A stretch of DNA of 64,000 nt from JAIEPM01 sp964546815 (GTDB lineage: Bacteria; Cyanobacteriota; Vampirovibrionia; Obscuribacterales; Obscuribacteraceae): the NCBI GenBank assembly GCA_964546815.1, contig CAZJLR010000030.1, positions 4,041 to 68,040 on the forward strand. The letters are read 5' to 3'. The notes beneath the pieces were generated by a model. It saw only the letters and a program-made list of their open reading frames with translations, had not been told where the DNA came from and made no database searches. A program made the translations under genes and the position numbers. Shown here one piece after another: positions 24,465 to 33,132 of this stretch (the first letter of the stretch is position 1; the number at the start of each line of letters is the position of its first letter).

Positions 24465-25721
24465 CTAGTGAAAGAAGCGAAGAAAACCTTTGTTTTCATC
24501 GACAGTGAAGCGCCAGCCGGAAAGGAAGTCTTGACCTACTGCGTTGCCGGCGTGTCCGCCGATTAAGACTTGAAAGTCTTTGCGTATGATTGGTCCTAAT
24601 TTGAGATCCAAATTTACTGCGCGGTAGGGTGAGGCGCCGCCGACTCCGCTGAGATAAAGAACATTAGCATCTGAGGGTATTTCAATGTGTGCGGCAGCAG
24701 CATCTTCGGAATTGATAATTGTAGATGATGCACCGGTGTCAACGAAGACTGTAATTTTTCTGCCGCTTACTTCCAGTGGCACTACAGGCTTGGTGCGAAT
24801 GATTTTGCACGGGACATCGTACAAATTGTTGATGTCTTGGTTTGCGCCTTGAGTTTGACCTTCTTTGCGCAAAGTCATTATCTTTGCGCGAGCATCGATT
24901 TCATATTGATACCCTTTGATGAAAGCATATCCAATCAATGGTGCCATATCGAAATCTTCTTGAATGGTTGCATTCAATGTTCGCTCCACCGTGCCAACCT
25001 TCACCGTCAAAGGCATATTCCACGCAGGAAGCGCCACGCCTGCCCAACCAGAAACAGTTGTAGTAGGCGGACCGCTGGGCACTGGAATTCCCATGGTGCG
25101 CAAATTGTTTTTCCCAAACAATAGTCCTGGTGCGCCGGTATCAATCATGCACTTCATAGGGTGCCCATTAACCATTGCATCAACAATCATGTGTCCTGAT
25201 GAAGCTGGAGTATAGTAAATGCGCGCTACGTCAGGAAGGCTCGATAAATCTGCGGTTCCACCGGCGGCTTCTCGCAATTTTGTGAGCATTGTGTTTAGCT
25301 GCTGTGAATTGTTTTCAGAACCCGAGGTCGTGCTTGCAGTGGGCGAAGAGCTCGTAGCCGCAGTGCTTGAACTAGCCGAATATTCAGGGTCGATTCGCCT
25401 CAAGAAGTCTGATGCCAGCTTCGCTTCGGCAGAGCGAGGATAGCTTGTCACAACGAAGCTAAAAAGCTTTTTCGCATAGTTAACCTGGTGCAATTGATAA
25501 TAACAATAGCCCTGGTAATAATAATTGGTAGAACTCTGAGGAGCTTGTCGCAGCGCCACAGAAGCTTCCTGATATTTGCCTTGCTTTGCCAACTGCATTC
25601 CTTTCGCGAGTTGGTCGGTGGCGGCTCCCACTGAAACAATCGCCGAGATAGAGAGCACGGTCAACACAGAAGCAGCCAGCAAAGCTCGCCCTTTCTTGAT
25701 ATTAATTCTTGGCTTGTTCAT
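24465..25721 (-). CDS. Secreted two-lobed retropepsin-like aspartic protease with TPR
   Basis: 418 residues. A signal peptide or anchor (about 12-34) is followed by a short TPR-like region (35-110), a Ser/Thr linker, and two tandem retropepsin-type lobes. Lobe 1 has DTGA at Asp194 and an IGYAFI motif near 263; lobe 2 has DTGA at about Asp328 and a VGQDFL motif near the C-terminus. Each lobe thus carries a catalytic Asp and the closing hydrophobic-Gly motif, so a single chain could form a pepsin-like active site. It is predicted to be periplasmic. Its start overlaps the aroB stop by 4 bp, making it the third gene of the aroC-aroB operon, an unexpected partner. Confidence 0.85.
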   Translation of the reverse strand: MNKPRINIKKGRALLAASVLTVLSISAIVSVGAATDQLAKGMQLAKQGKYQEASVALRQAPQSSTNYYYQGYCYYQLHQVNYAKKLFSFVVTSYPRSAEAKLASDFLRRIDPEYSASSSTAATSSSPTASTTSGSENNSQQLNTMLTKLREAAGGTADLSSLPDVARIYYTPASSGHMIVDAMVNGHPMKCMIDTGAPGLLFGKNNLRTMGIPVPSGPPTTTVSGWAGVALPAWNMPLTVKVGTVERTLNATIQEDFDMAPLIGYAFIKGYQYEIDARAKIMTLRKEGQTQGANQDINNLYDVPCKIIRTKPVVPLEVSGRKITVFVDTGASSTIINSEDAAAAHIEIPSDANVLYLSGVGGASPYRAVNLDLKLGPIIRKDFQVLIGGHAGNAVGQDFLSGWRFTVDENKGFLRFFH

Positions 25722-26881
25722 GAGAATGATTGTTTTATGAAAGTCGCCAGCTCTTCGACAGGAATTGCAACATCAAGAGTTACTTTCCCTGCATGGTCGT
25801 GAGGCAAAACATATTTGATGGAGTTGCCGGTTCTTTTCTTATCATAAGCTATAGCATTGACTAGTTTATCAATATCCATATTTTGTGGCAGATCAAACGG
25901 CAGCTTCAATGATTTCATCATTTGCTCTACCTTCGCCAGCTCAGACTCATCAATTAATTTGCGACTTAACGCAAGCTTAAATGCAAAAACTGTTCCAATT
26001 GCCACAGCTTCGCCATGTGTGATTTCATAATTGCTGATTTTCTCAAGACCATGAGCCAGCGTATGTCCGAGGTTCAAACAGCGACGCAAATATTGCTCGA
26101 ATGGGTCTTTCAGCACAACTGCAAGTTTCATGCGAATGCAACATGAAATTAGAGGAGCAATCACGTGCATGTCGTCGCACTCACCGTCTTTGAAATTGCT
26201 AATTAGCGTTTCCCAGAGTGGGCGAGGCCCGGCTTTATATTCTGTATTTTTGGCAACTGTTTCTTCTATGAAAGCATATTTGGTAATTTCGCCCATTCCT
26301 GATTTCAATTCGCGAACTGGCAAAGTTGCCAGATATTCGGGGTCAACAATTACAGAGTGAGGGAAATAAAAGCTACCAGCGAGATTTTTTCCAGAAGAAA
26401 GGTTGATAGCAGTTTTACCGCCGATGCTGGCATCGACTTGCCCCAACAAAGTTGTTGATATCAAAACAAGTTTGACGCCACGCAAATATGTTGACGCACA
26501 AAATCCTGCGAGATCACTAACAGCACCGCCGCCGATTGCAACAACACAGTCACTTCTGGTAAAGGCTTTCTCTTGCATTAACGCCCAACACGCAGATAGC
26601 TGCTCTAGAGATTTCGCGTCTTCTCCATCTGGCAAAACGTGCAAAGACACATCAAAATTTTCAGCGAGCAGTATTTCCTGCAATTCTTCGACCCACTTCT
26701 TTGGCAAAGAAGTTTGGCAAAGTAGAAGAACCTTGTTGCCAGTCTCGAGTTGTCTAAGAATTTTGCCGGCCTTATGACGCATGCCTGGCCCGAAATCGAC
26801 TCTCGATTCAAGCGGAGTGCTTGATTTCAGAAGCATTGTATAAACATCGTCTTTATGACCAGCGCCTGAATGCAGCTTCAT
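25718..26881 (-). CDS. aroB: 3-dehydroquinate synthase
   Basis: 387 residues from the ATG at 26881, preceded by GGAG and four bases after the aroC stop. It converts DAHP to 3-dehydroquinate, the second shikimate step, using NAD and a divalent metal. The NAD-binding GGGAVSDLAGF, the STTLLGQVDASIGGKTAIN stretch, the metal-site Glu in MGEITKYAF and the HTLAHGLE and HGEAVAIG His motifs are all present. Length is normal for the family. It is translationally linked to aroC upstream and to a predicted aspartic protease downstream (ATGA overlap). Confidence 0.97.
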   Translation of the reverse strand: MKLHSGAGHKDDVYTMLLKSSTPLESRVDFGPGMRHKAGKILRQLETGNKVLLLCQTSLPKKWVEELQEILLAENFDVSLHVLPDGEDAKSLEQLSACWALMQEKAFTRSDCVVAIGGGAVSDLAGFCASTYLRGVKLVLISTTLLGQVDASIGGKTAINLSSGKNLAGSFYFPHSVIVDPEYLATLPVRELKSGMGEITKYAFIEETVAKNTEYKAGPRPLWETLISNFKDGECDDMHVIAPLISCCIRMKLAVVLKDPFEQYLRRCLNLGHTLAHGLEKISNYEITHGEAVAIGTVFAFKLALSRKLIDESELAKVEQMMKSLKLPFDLPQNMDIDKLVNAIAYDKKRTGNSIKYVLPHDHAGKVTLDVAIPVEELATFIKQSFS

Positions 26882-26885
26882 GATT

Positions 26886-28145
26886 TTACTCCCATTCCAT
26901 CTCTGGAGTAGGCTCATCAACGTGACCGGCAGCATGGCTATCCGTTTTTTGAGCGCGGCACCATTTGCGGTGCGCAGTCAATGCTTCGGCTATCTGCGAG
27001 AAATTGTCCGAACCAAATTTATTCAACACGGCTCTTGCAAGAACAAATGAAACCATTGCTTTTGCAACCACAGAAGCGGCAGGTACTGCACAGACGTCAG
27101 AGCGTTCATAATGCGCTGTTTCAGCATCATAGGCAGGAAAGGACAACGACGGAAGTCCCTTGCGCAAAGTGGGAATGGGTTTCATGTAAGCGCGCACTCG
27201 AAGACGAGAGCCGTTACTCATGCCACCTTCGATGCCACCGGCATGGTTGCTTTGACGGGTAAACGGAAGAGGATCAGTAGCAGCCGCCGGATAAAGGGCA
27301 TCGTGAACTTGCGACCCCGGCAAGCCGGCAGAACGCACGCCATCACCAATCTCGACAGCCTTAATTGCTTGAATGCTCATTATCGCTTGCGCAAGCTGAG
27401 CATCGAGCTTCTCGTCCCATTGTGTATAACTTCCAAGCCCAACTGGAAGTCCCTCGGCGATTACTTCTACAACTCCGCCAACGCTATCGCCATCCTGCCA
27501 GGCTTGTTTGATATAAGCCTTCATGTCTTCAACGGCTTTATCGTCAGCGCACCGCATTTCCGAATCAATCAGGCTTTTATTGAGATCATCGAGACTCAAT
27601 TTCTCGCTGTCCAAAGTAACTGTAACTGGTCCTACAGCAATAACATGGCTAAGCATTTGCACGCCGAGCTGCTTCAAGAACTGCTCGCAAAGCGCACCGG
27701 CTGCCACGCGTGCGGCAGTTTCTCTTGCGCTGGCTCTTTCCAATACATCGCGAATGTCTTTTTGTCTAAACTTCAATGTACCAGCAAGGTCTGCATGACC
27801 TGGGCGAAAACGCGCAATTTGCTTTTTATCAAACTGCGCTTGCACAGCCGGGTCAGACTCATCAACCGGCTGACTCGACATAACATGCTGCCAGTTTTCA
27901 AAATCTCTATTGCGCACCATCAAACTTATCGGCGCACCGGTGGTGATACCATGCCTGACGCCACCAATAATCTCGGCCTTATCTGTTTCAATTTTTTGGC
28001 GAGCGCCCCGCCCATATCCCTGCTGGCGCAGCTGCAACTCTTTGTTAAGCTCATCAATATCAACTTTCATACCGGCTGGAAAGCCATCAAGCACCGCTAT
28101 TAGGGCTTGTCCATGAGACTCTCCGGTGCTCAGAAAACGCAGCAT
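26886..28145 (-). CDS. aroC: Chorismate synthase
   Basis: 419 residues from the ATG at 28145; a TTG at 28163 is an alternative. It converts EPSP to chorismate with reduced FMN, the last shikimate step. Diagnostic motifs include RFLSTGESHGQAL, RQQGYGRGARQKIE, RPGHADLAG, RASARETAARVAAGA and the C-terminal GIEGGMSNG. Compared with enzymes of about 360-390 residues it has an insertion around 215-250 and a polar 30-residue C-terminal tail. It is the first gene of the aroC-aroB-protease operon and is divergent from aroA, with 108 bp between starts. Confidence 0.97.
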   Translation of the reverse strand: MLRFLSTGESHGQALIAVLDGFPAGMKVDIDELNKELQLRQQGYGRGARQKIETDKAEIIGGVRHGITTGAPISLMVRNRDFENWQHVMSSQPVDESDPAVQAQFDKKQIARFRPGHADLAGTLKFRQKDIRDVLERASARETAARVAAGALCEQFLKQLGVQMLSHVIAVGPVTVTLDSEKLSLDDLNKSLIDSEMRCADDKAVEDMKAYIKQAWQDGDSVGGVVEVIAEGLPVGLGSYTQWDEKLDAQLAQAIMSIQAIKAVEIGDGVRSAGLPGSQVHDALYPAAATDPLPFTRQSNHAGGIEGGMSNGSRLRVRAYMKPIPTLRKGLPSLSFPAYDAETAHYERSDVCAVPAASVVAKAMVSFVLARAVLNKFGSDNFSQIAEALTAHRKWCRAQKTDSHAAGHVDEPTPEMEWE

Positions 28146-28253
28146 AAGCTTATATTCCAACAATCTATAGAAGGGAGTTAAATCTTACAATAACAGAGGA
28201 CTTTGCTTGCGGTTTCCAATTACAAAGTTGCAACCCGTAATTTGTGAGTGAAA

Positions 28254-29555
28254 ATGAAAGCATTAAGAGGCACTTTGCAAGTGCCAGGGGACAAATCAAT
28301 TTCGCACCGGGCGCTTATTTTTGCGGCGCTTTCAAGAGGTGTTAGCAAGGTATATGGACTGTCGCCGGCTTTCGACTGCGTAAGTAGCGCCGACTGCCTG
28401 AAACAGGTGGGGCTAAGCTTCGAAAGGCGGTCACCCACGGGAAATGGTCACAGAGAAACCGCCTTATTGATTAACAGCCCCGGTCTTGACGGGCTGTCGG
28501 CGCCTGATGCGCCTCTATTTGCAGGGAATTCGGGCACAAGCATCAGGCTTTTGGCTGGATTGCTGGCTGGGAGGCCTTTTCGGTCTGAACTTGACGGCGA
28601 TGACTCTTTGAGGCGACGTCCGATGGGCCGAGTTCTGAAACCTCTGGCACAAATGGGCGCAAAATTCACCTATGTGGACAAAGAGAATTATCCACCTTTT
28701 GTCATTGATGGTTCCAATTTGAGCGGACGGCTCTTTGAATTAGAACAAGCATCAGCCCAAGTTCAAACCGCATTGTTGCTGGCAGGGCTGCAGGCTGAGG
28801 GAAAAACCACAGTCAAAGTGCCCAAACAAGTGCGCGACCATACGGCGCGAATGTTTCGCTATATCGGAGTTCCTTTCGAATCGGAAGGCGACACAGTTGT
28901 TTCGGTTAGCCGCTTAGAGCGACCAGTGGATCCTTATACGTTAGATGTTCCGGCAGACATTTCGTCAGCTGCATTTTTTATGGTGGCAGCAGCCTGCATT
29001 CCGGGCTCTGAGCTATTGCTGACCAACGTTTCAATTAATCCGGGAAGAGATCTGGTTGTACAAGTTCTCAAAGAAATGGGCGCAAATATCGAGATTGTTG
29101 AAAGCAAAGAATTGTGCGGAGAACCAGTCGCCAACATTTTCGTAAAAGGTGCCAGCCTCGACGGCTCTACGTCCATAGATGGAGAGCGACTGGCATCAGG
29201 CATCGACGAAATTCCAATTTTAGCTCTGGCTGCAGCGCTAAGCAAAGGCACTTTGACAGTTAAAGATGCAGATGAATTGAAAGTGAAAGAGTCAGACAGA
29301 CTTGCAGCCATAGTCAACAACTTGCAGGCGGCAGGTGCAGACATCATTCAATCGGAATCAGGTTTTAAATTGCAGGGCAAAGGCGGCTTGAAGGGTGGCT
29401 CTAAGTGGCAAGCATTCGATGACCACCGAATGGCGATGACAGGAATTGTTGCACAACTGGCCGCCGGCAATTCAATTGAAGTAGACAATGAAACTTGTGT
29501 TGCAATTTCATATCCTGATTTTGTACAAGATCTAAAACGCCTCACAATAGGTTAA
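28254..29555 (+). CDS. aroA: 3-phosphoshikimate 1-carboxyvinyltransferase (EPSP synthase)
   Basis: 433 residues from the ATG at 28254; a GTG two codons earlier is possible. It adds phosphoenolpyruvate to shikimate 3-phosphate. Motifs of the family are present: GDKSISHRAL near the start, GNSGTSIRLLAG, GRVLKPLAQMGA, the DVPADISSAAFF strand, EIPILALAAA and the KESDRLAA and FDDHRMAM segments. It is divergent from the aroC-aroB operon, so the cluster is likely driven by two back-to-back promoters in 28146-28253. A putative secreted cysteine peptidase gene follows after only 2 bp. Confidence 0.97.
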   Translation: MKALRGTLQVPGDKSISHRALIFAALSRGVSKVYGLSPAFDCVSSADCLKQVGLSFERRSPTGNGHRETALLINSPGLDGLSAPDAPLFAGNSGTSIRLLAGLLAGRPFRSELDGDDSLRRRPMGRVLKPLAQMGAKFTYVDKENYPPFVIDGSNLSGRLFELEQASAQVQTALLLAGLQAEGKTTVKVPKQVRDHTARMFRYIGVPFESEGDTVVSVSRLERPVDPYTLDVPADISSAAFFMVAAACIPGSELLLTNVSINPGRDLVVQVLKEMGANIEIVESKELCGEPVANIFVKGASLDGSTSIDGERLASGIDEIPILALAAALSKGTLTVKDADELKVKESDRLAAIVNNLQAAGADIIQSESGFKLQGKGGLKGGSKWQAFDDHRMAMTGIVAQLAAGNSIEVDNETCVAISYPDFVQDLKRLTIG

Positions 29556-29557
29556 CG

Positions 29558-30427
29558 ATGCATCAGGGGCGAAACCTACCCGGCAGGCTAACTCTGGCGC
29601 TATGCCTGCTTGCTTTTATCGGTATCGCAGTTTTGATTTGGCCTGCAATAAATTCTCAAAATACGATGTATTTAGATAAGCTTGACCAAATTCCAGATAT
29701 AAAACAAGTCGAAAATAGATTTGCCTTTCCGGAAAAGGGAAAAGATTTTTGCGCACCAGTGGTGGTGACAGATTCGTTTGTTTGGTTGAGTAAAAACGGA
29801 TACGAAAACATTTTAGGAAAGCCCGGAGCAAGAGACCCGGTAGTCGATTGCTGCAGAAAGCTTGCAGAATTGATGGATACACGCCCGGGGCGTGGCACGA
29901 ATACAGAGCATTTCCTAACTGCTGTGAAAAGCTATATTGAGCAACAAACAAAATATAAAATCAAATCGCTTCAGTACGAAGGTTGGAACAAACATTCAGA
30001 TCAATTCGATATTGCGCAGCCAGTGCCAGACCTACAGTGGATCAAAAACGGCATTAAAGACAAGCGATGTGAGTGGTTGAATATCGGTTGGTATGAATTT
30101 GACGAAGCACGAAATGAATACACAAGGAAGTCGGGTCACTGGGTTCTCCCGGTTGCATACGGAATGGACCCGGCGGGGGCTTCGAATCAGAATGTTGTGA
30201 TAGTTAGAGATCCAGACCCAGCGCTGAGTATGGAACCAAGAAAAATATTTATCAATCTTTCGAGAATTGAGAGTGGCACTCTAAATGGAGAGCATGATGG
30301 GCTTCCACGTGATGCCAAAGGGTATTTGAAAATCAATGCCATGGGGGACGGCATTGCAGATACTCGCAGCAAAAGAGGAGTTGGGATTATAGATGGGGCA
30401 GTTGTTCTTGAACTCATGCCACAGTGA
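29558..30427 (+). CDS. Membrane-anchored papain-fold (C39-like) protein
   Basis: 289 residues. A hydrophobic N-terminal helix (about 11-30) serves as signal or anchor. The remainder shows the spacing of a papain-fold/C39-type domain: Cys65 in DFCAPVVVTDSFVWL, His194 in SGHWVLPVAYG, and Asp218 in VIVRDPDP. This order (Cys, helix, His, Asp) matches C39-like peptidases, though the usual Gln before the Cys is not obvious. A peptidase or transpeptidase role in the envelope is inferred. It starts 2 bp after the aroA stop, so it is co-transcribed with aroA. Confidence 0.6.
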   Translation: MHQGRNLPGRLTLALCLLAFIGIAVLIWPAINSQNTMYLDKLDQIPDIKQVENRFAFPEKGKDFCAPVVVTDSFVWLSKNGYENILGKPGARDPVVDCCRKLAELMDTRPGRGTNTEHFLTAVKSYIEQQTKYKIKSLQYEGWNKHSDQFDIAQPVPDLQWIKNGIKDKRCEWLNIGWYEFDEARNEYTRKSGHWVLPVAYGMDPAGASNQNVVIVRDPDPALSMEPRKIFINLSRIESGTLNGEHDGLPRDAKGYLKINAMGDGIADTRSKRGVGIIDGAVVLELMPQ

Positions 30428-30471
30428 AAATAGAAAGTTTCGAGGCAGGATGGAAGCCTTTTCCTTCAGCA

Positions 30472-31251
30472 CTATTTTGATTTTGACTTGGCGCGGGCTT
30501 TTGATGTTGATGTAGATTTTTTTGCAGCAGTCGTGGCTGACTTTGTTTTCTTGGCTGCAGCTCTGGGTTTACGCTCAGCACTGTCTTTGCCCTCAGCTGA
30601 CTTAATTATGTTGCCGGCGCCTCGTCTCAATGGCACCGTATGCAGCGACTGTCCGTGATCTTTATATGTCTTGCCGGGCTTTCCAAAATCTGATGCTTTT
30701 ACTTCAATGATATCTAGTGGTTCCTTGCAATAAACACAGAAGTGACAAGCGGCTTCTAGCGCCAGTCTTGTCAGCTCTCGCCCATCGCTGACGGTATCGT
30801 ATAAAGCATACAAACAGCCAAGAGAATAATCAGCTCCTGCGCCTTTAACGACATAGTAAGGATATTCAGTAACAGTTAAGTTGTTTGAAATTCCATAAAT
30901 TCGCTTGTCTGTAACTACGAGAAAAACGTTGTGAATGCTTGCATATGTGTCTTTGCCAATGTCGGTAAGAGTGTATTGTTTCTTCAGCTCTGTATAGAGC
31001 TCTAACATAAATTGGAAAACTTCAGCTCGTGTACTGAATTTGTTGTCCATTATTGGATTGTTTTTGGAGTGCATAAGTTCAAGGACATTGTCCATAAGCG
31101 TATAACCGCTTGTGGCGAGGTATGCGTGCTTCAGTTTTACAATTTTCCCGCCGTTGACCAGGTCGGTAAAATATTCTTGCCCGAAGGTCACGATTCGGTC
31201 TGCACCCAAAAATACACGTCCGTTCTTCTTGACGGCTACCAAAATGGTCAT
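30472..31251 (-). CDS. Proteasome/HslV-like Ntn hydrolase with Lys-rich tail
   Basis: 259 residues; the ATG at 31251 follows AAGGA. After removal of Met1 the N-terminus would be Thr-Ile-Leu, as in HslV. Counting from that Thr1, Asp17 (GADRIVT) matches the conserved HslV/proteasome Asp, Lys35 (GGKIVKL) matches Lys33 with a two-residue shift, and a KGAGADYSLG segment matches the GSGG loop, with Ala replacing Ser. The Ntn fold covers about 1-190. The last 60 residues are a Lys/Ala/Ser/Thr-rich, histone H1-like disordered tail, absent from normal HslV (about 175 residues). No hslU or other ATPase is nearby. It is likely a self-compartmentalised or single peptidase; cytosolic by sequence. Confidence 0.78.
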   Translation of the reverse strand: MTILVAVKKNGRVFLGADRIVTFGQEYFTDLVNGGKIVKLKHAYLATSGYTLMDNVLELMHSKNNPIMDNKFSTRAEVFQFMLELYTELKKQYTLTDIGKDTYASIHNVFLVVTDKRIYGISNNLTVTEYPYYVVKGAGADYSLGCLYALYDTVSDGRELTRLALEAACHFCVYCKEPLDIIEVKASDFGKPGKTYKDHGQSLHTVPLRRGAGNIIKSAEGKDSAERKPRAAAKKTKSATTAAKKSTSTSKARAKSKSK

Positions 31252-31425
31252 TGATTGATCCTTATTAAGTCAACGAAATCTGTCTGTCTGCATTCTAATC
31301 TTATTTTGCCTCAGATCGAGCGCTGTCCAAACTGTGCAAAACGCAGTAAATGGAAAATGCGAACTTTGATAGGCAATATGTTAGGTAGCGAAGTAGAATA
31401 CTAGCTTATTGGGGTTAGTCTAAAA

Positions 31426-32490
31426 ATGCAGTCGCGAATCACTTTTTCATTACTATTGGCGCTAACGACGGCGCTTAGCCTTGGTTCCGGCGTTGCCTTT
31501 GGCAATCAGGGTAAGGGCGAGCTGCGTTCTAAATCGAAGAAATACCTGGCTCAACAAAACAACTATCCGCCGCAGCAGGGCTCTTATCCTGGCCAGCAAG
31601 GCGGTTATGCGCCACAGCAGGGCGGCTATCCGGCACAGCAAGGTGGCTATATGCCGCCGCAGGGAGGCTATCCCGCGCAACCAGGCGGCTATCCTGCCCA
31701 GCAGAATGGCTATTCGGCGCCACAGGGCGGCTATCCAGCGCAGGGCTATCAGCCTCAACAGGGTGCTTATGCTCCGCAGCAAAGCGGATATCCCAGCCCA
31801 CAGGGCAACTTTCAGCAGGGCGGATATCCAAATCAACAAGCTTCGTTTCAACCGCAACAGGGCTCTTACCCAATGCAGCAAGCCTCTTATCCCAATCAGC
31901 AAGGGGCTTACCAGTCACAGAGTGGCTATCCGCAGCAGGGTGGCTTTCCTCAACAAGGAAACCATGGTTCAGCCCAGGGTCAGCAAGGATTTCCGGGCGG
32001 AGCGAAGGGTATGCAAAAGTCGTCCGCCTCACCACAGCAAGCAGCCAAAGTTTACCAATGGTTTTTGAAATATGATGAAATTCGTCGACGCGCCCAGATG
32101 AACCCAATCGAAAAGCAGCAAGCCGACGGTTTGCTGGCCCGCGGCTTATCTTTGTTCATGCCTGGGCAAGACAAGCTAGCCGGAAAACAACTCCTGAGTG
32201 GACTGGTAATTCGCTACCAAACTGCGACACAGTCAATGCAATCACTGCAAGTTTTGCCAGAGACCAAAAAGCTGCAAGAAGCCTACTACCAATATTTTGA
32301 AACTGCGATGCGCTTGTTCCAAGACTATTTAAAGGTACAAGATAACTTGTTTGCCGTGGATAACACCGGGCAATCGATTGCTAAGCAACTTATTCAGCGC
32401 AAGGCAGAGCTAGAAAACCTTGAGCATATGTGCAAGGAATTGGATGCTCAAACAAGAAGTGCCTATGGCGTGGCGGCATATCAGTTCTAG
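31426..32490 (+). CDS. Secreted Gln/Gly/Tyr/Pro repeat protein with C-terminal helical domain
   Basis: 354 residues. A signal peptide (cleavage near FGNQ, about 26) is followed by a short basic segment, about 20 aromatic-led units of the type YPAQQGG (residues about 47-190), and a folded helical C-terminal domain (about 205-354) rich in Gln, Leu and Tyr. The first eight units are strict heptads; later ones vary in length and sometimes use Phe. Such Tyr/Gln/Gly sequences tend to form adhesive or phase-separating material. No homologous named family is recognised. It could be an extracellular matrix or cell-surface protein. It is divergent from the HslV-like gene. Confidence 0.75.
   Translation: MQSRITFSLLLALTTALSLGSGVAFGNQGKGELRSKSKKYLAQQNNYPPQQGSYPGQQGGYAPQQGGYPAQQGGYMPPQGGYPAQPGGYPAQQNGYSAPQGGYPAQGYQPQQGAYAPQQSGYPSPQGNFQQGGYPNQQASFQPQQGSYPMQQASYPNQQGAYQSQSGYPQQGGFPQQGNHGSAQGQQGFPGGAKGMQKSSASPQQAAKVYQWFLKYDEIRRRAQMNPIEKQQADGLLARGLSLFMPGQDKLAGKQLLSGLVIRYQTATQSMQSLQVLPETKKLQEAYYQYFETAMRLFQDYLKVQDNLFAVDNTGQSIAKQLIQRKAELENLEHMCKELDAQTRSAYGVAAYQF
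31564..31980 (+). repeat. Tandem 21-bp-like coding repeat (aromatic-x-x-Gln-Gln-Gly-Gly units)
   Basis: Roughly 20 in-frame units encoding Tyr/Phe-led heptads; the first eight are near-identical 21-bp units (TAT/TAC..CAGCAGGGCGGC), later ones drift in sequence and length. The decay from strict to loose repeats along the array suggests recent expansion at the 5' side. Confidence 0.8.
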
Positions 32491-32644
32491 TTAGTGCAGC
32501 TCCAATAATCGATATACATAGGAACGCTCCAAAACGCTCTATTCATGGCGTTGAAATTTTTTTGAATACTGTTTGTAGCCAAAACTCTCAAGAAAATTTC
32601 AAAAGCTTTTGTCATGATGGCATTCTCAGGGGGAGGAGTTTTCC

Positions 32645-33127
32645 ATGGCAAATCATCAGGGCGAAAACTCCCTCACAGACGTAATCTCACTTTATGTTTT
32701 CGGCGGCATGGTGATAATGCCGGGCACCATGTGCCAGCAAAAGAAAGAACAAAAATCGAAAGTAAAAAACTGGCACATCAGCGATTTAGAAAAAATGCGA
32801 ATTGAATTGCAATCGTGTCTTCTGGAAATGATTCCAAACTCTAGTCCGCCAGATTTTGATTTGCCGGCGCAGCCAACGGTGGCGCCCATAGCAATACAAA
32901 CATTCAACGAATTTGACTCTGCAATAATTACTATCGAAATCTGGAGCCGAAGCTTTATTGTTAGAGCATGGGCTAACGGTGGTGATGGTTCATCAGATTG
33001 CTTTCCAATTTACCAATCTGAAATACAACAAAGTGAAGGTGCAACAGCTTTGATGAAGTCTGTATATGCCCTTATGACCCAGCTAATGGAAAAATCGAAG
33101 ACTAGCGAATTCTCGCAACCTGGTTGA
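32645..33127 (+). CDS. Hypothetical protein
   Basis: 160 residues after a strong GGGGGAGGAG ribosome-binding site closely resembling that of the small secreted protein at 23205. No signal peptide is evident. A short hydrophobic stretch lies near residues 12-30 (VISLYVFGGMVIMPG), followed by a helix and a strand-rich middle (AIITIEIWSRSFIVRAWA) and a C-terminal helix. No domain is recognised. It converges on the transglutaminase operon with 5 bp between stops. Confidence 0.62.
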   Translation: MANHQGENSLTDVISLYVFGGMVIMPGTMCQQKKEQKSKVKNWHISDLEKMRIELQSCLLEMIPNSSPPDFDLPAQPTVAPIAIQTFNEFDSAIITIEIWSRSFIVRAWANGGDGSSDCFPIYQSEIQQSEGATALMKSVYALMTQLMEKSKTSEFSQPG

Positions 33128-33132
33128 TTTTA

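Noticed and set aside
27111..28103. Plus-strand frame of 330 codons opposite aroC
   Set aside because: aroC on the other strand is unmistakable; the antisense frame has no recognisable motif and arises from codon bias.
31462..32107. Several long overlapping frames on both strands across the Gln/Gly/Tyr repeat
   Set aside because: A 21-bp coding repeat keeps all frames open; only the frame with signal peptide and heptads makes sense.
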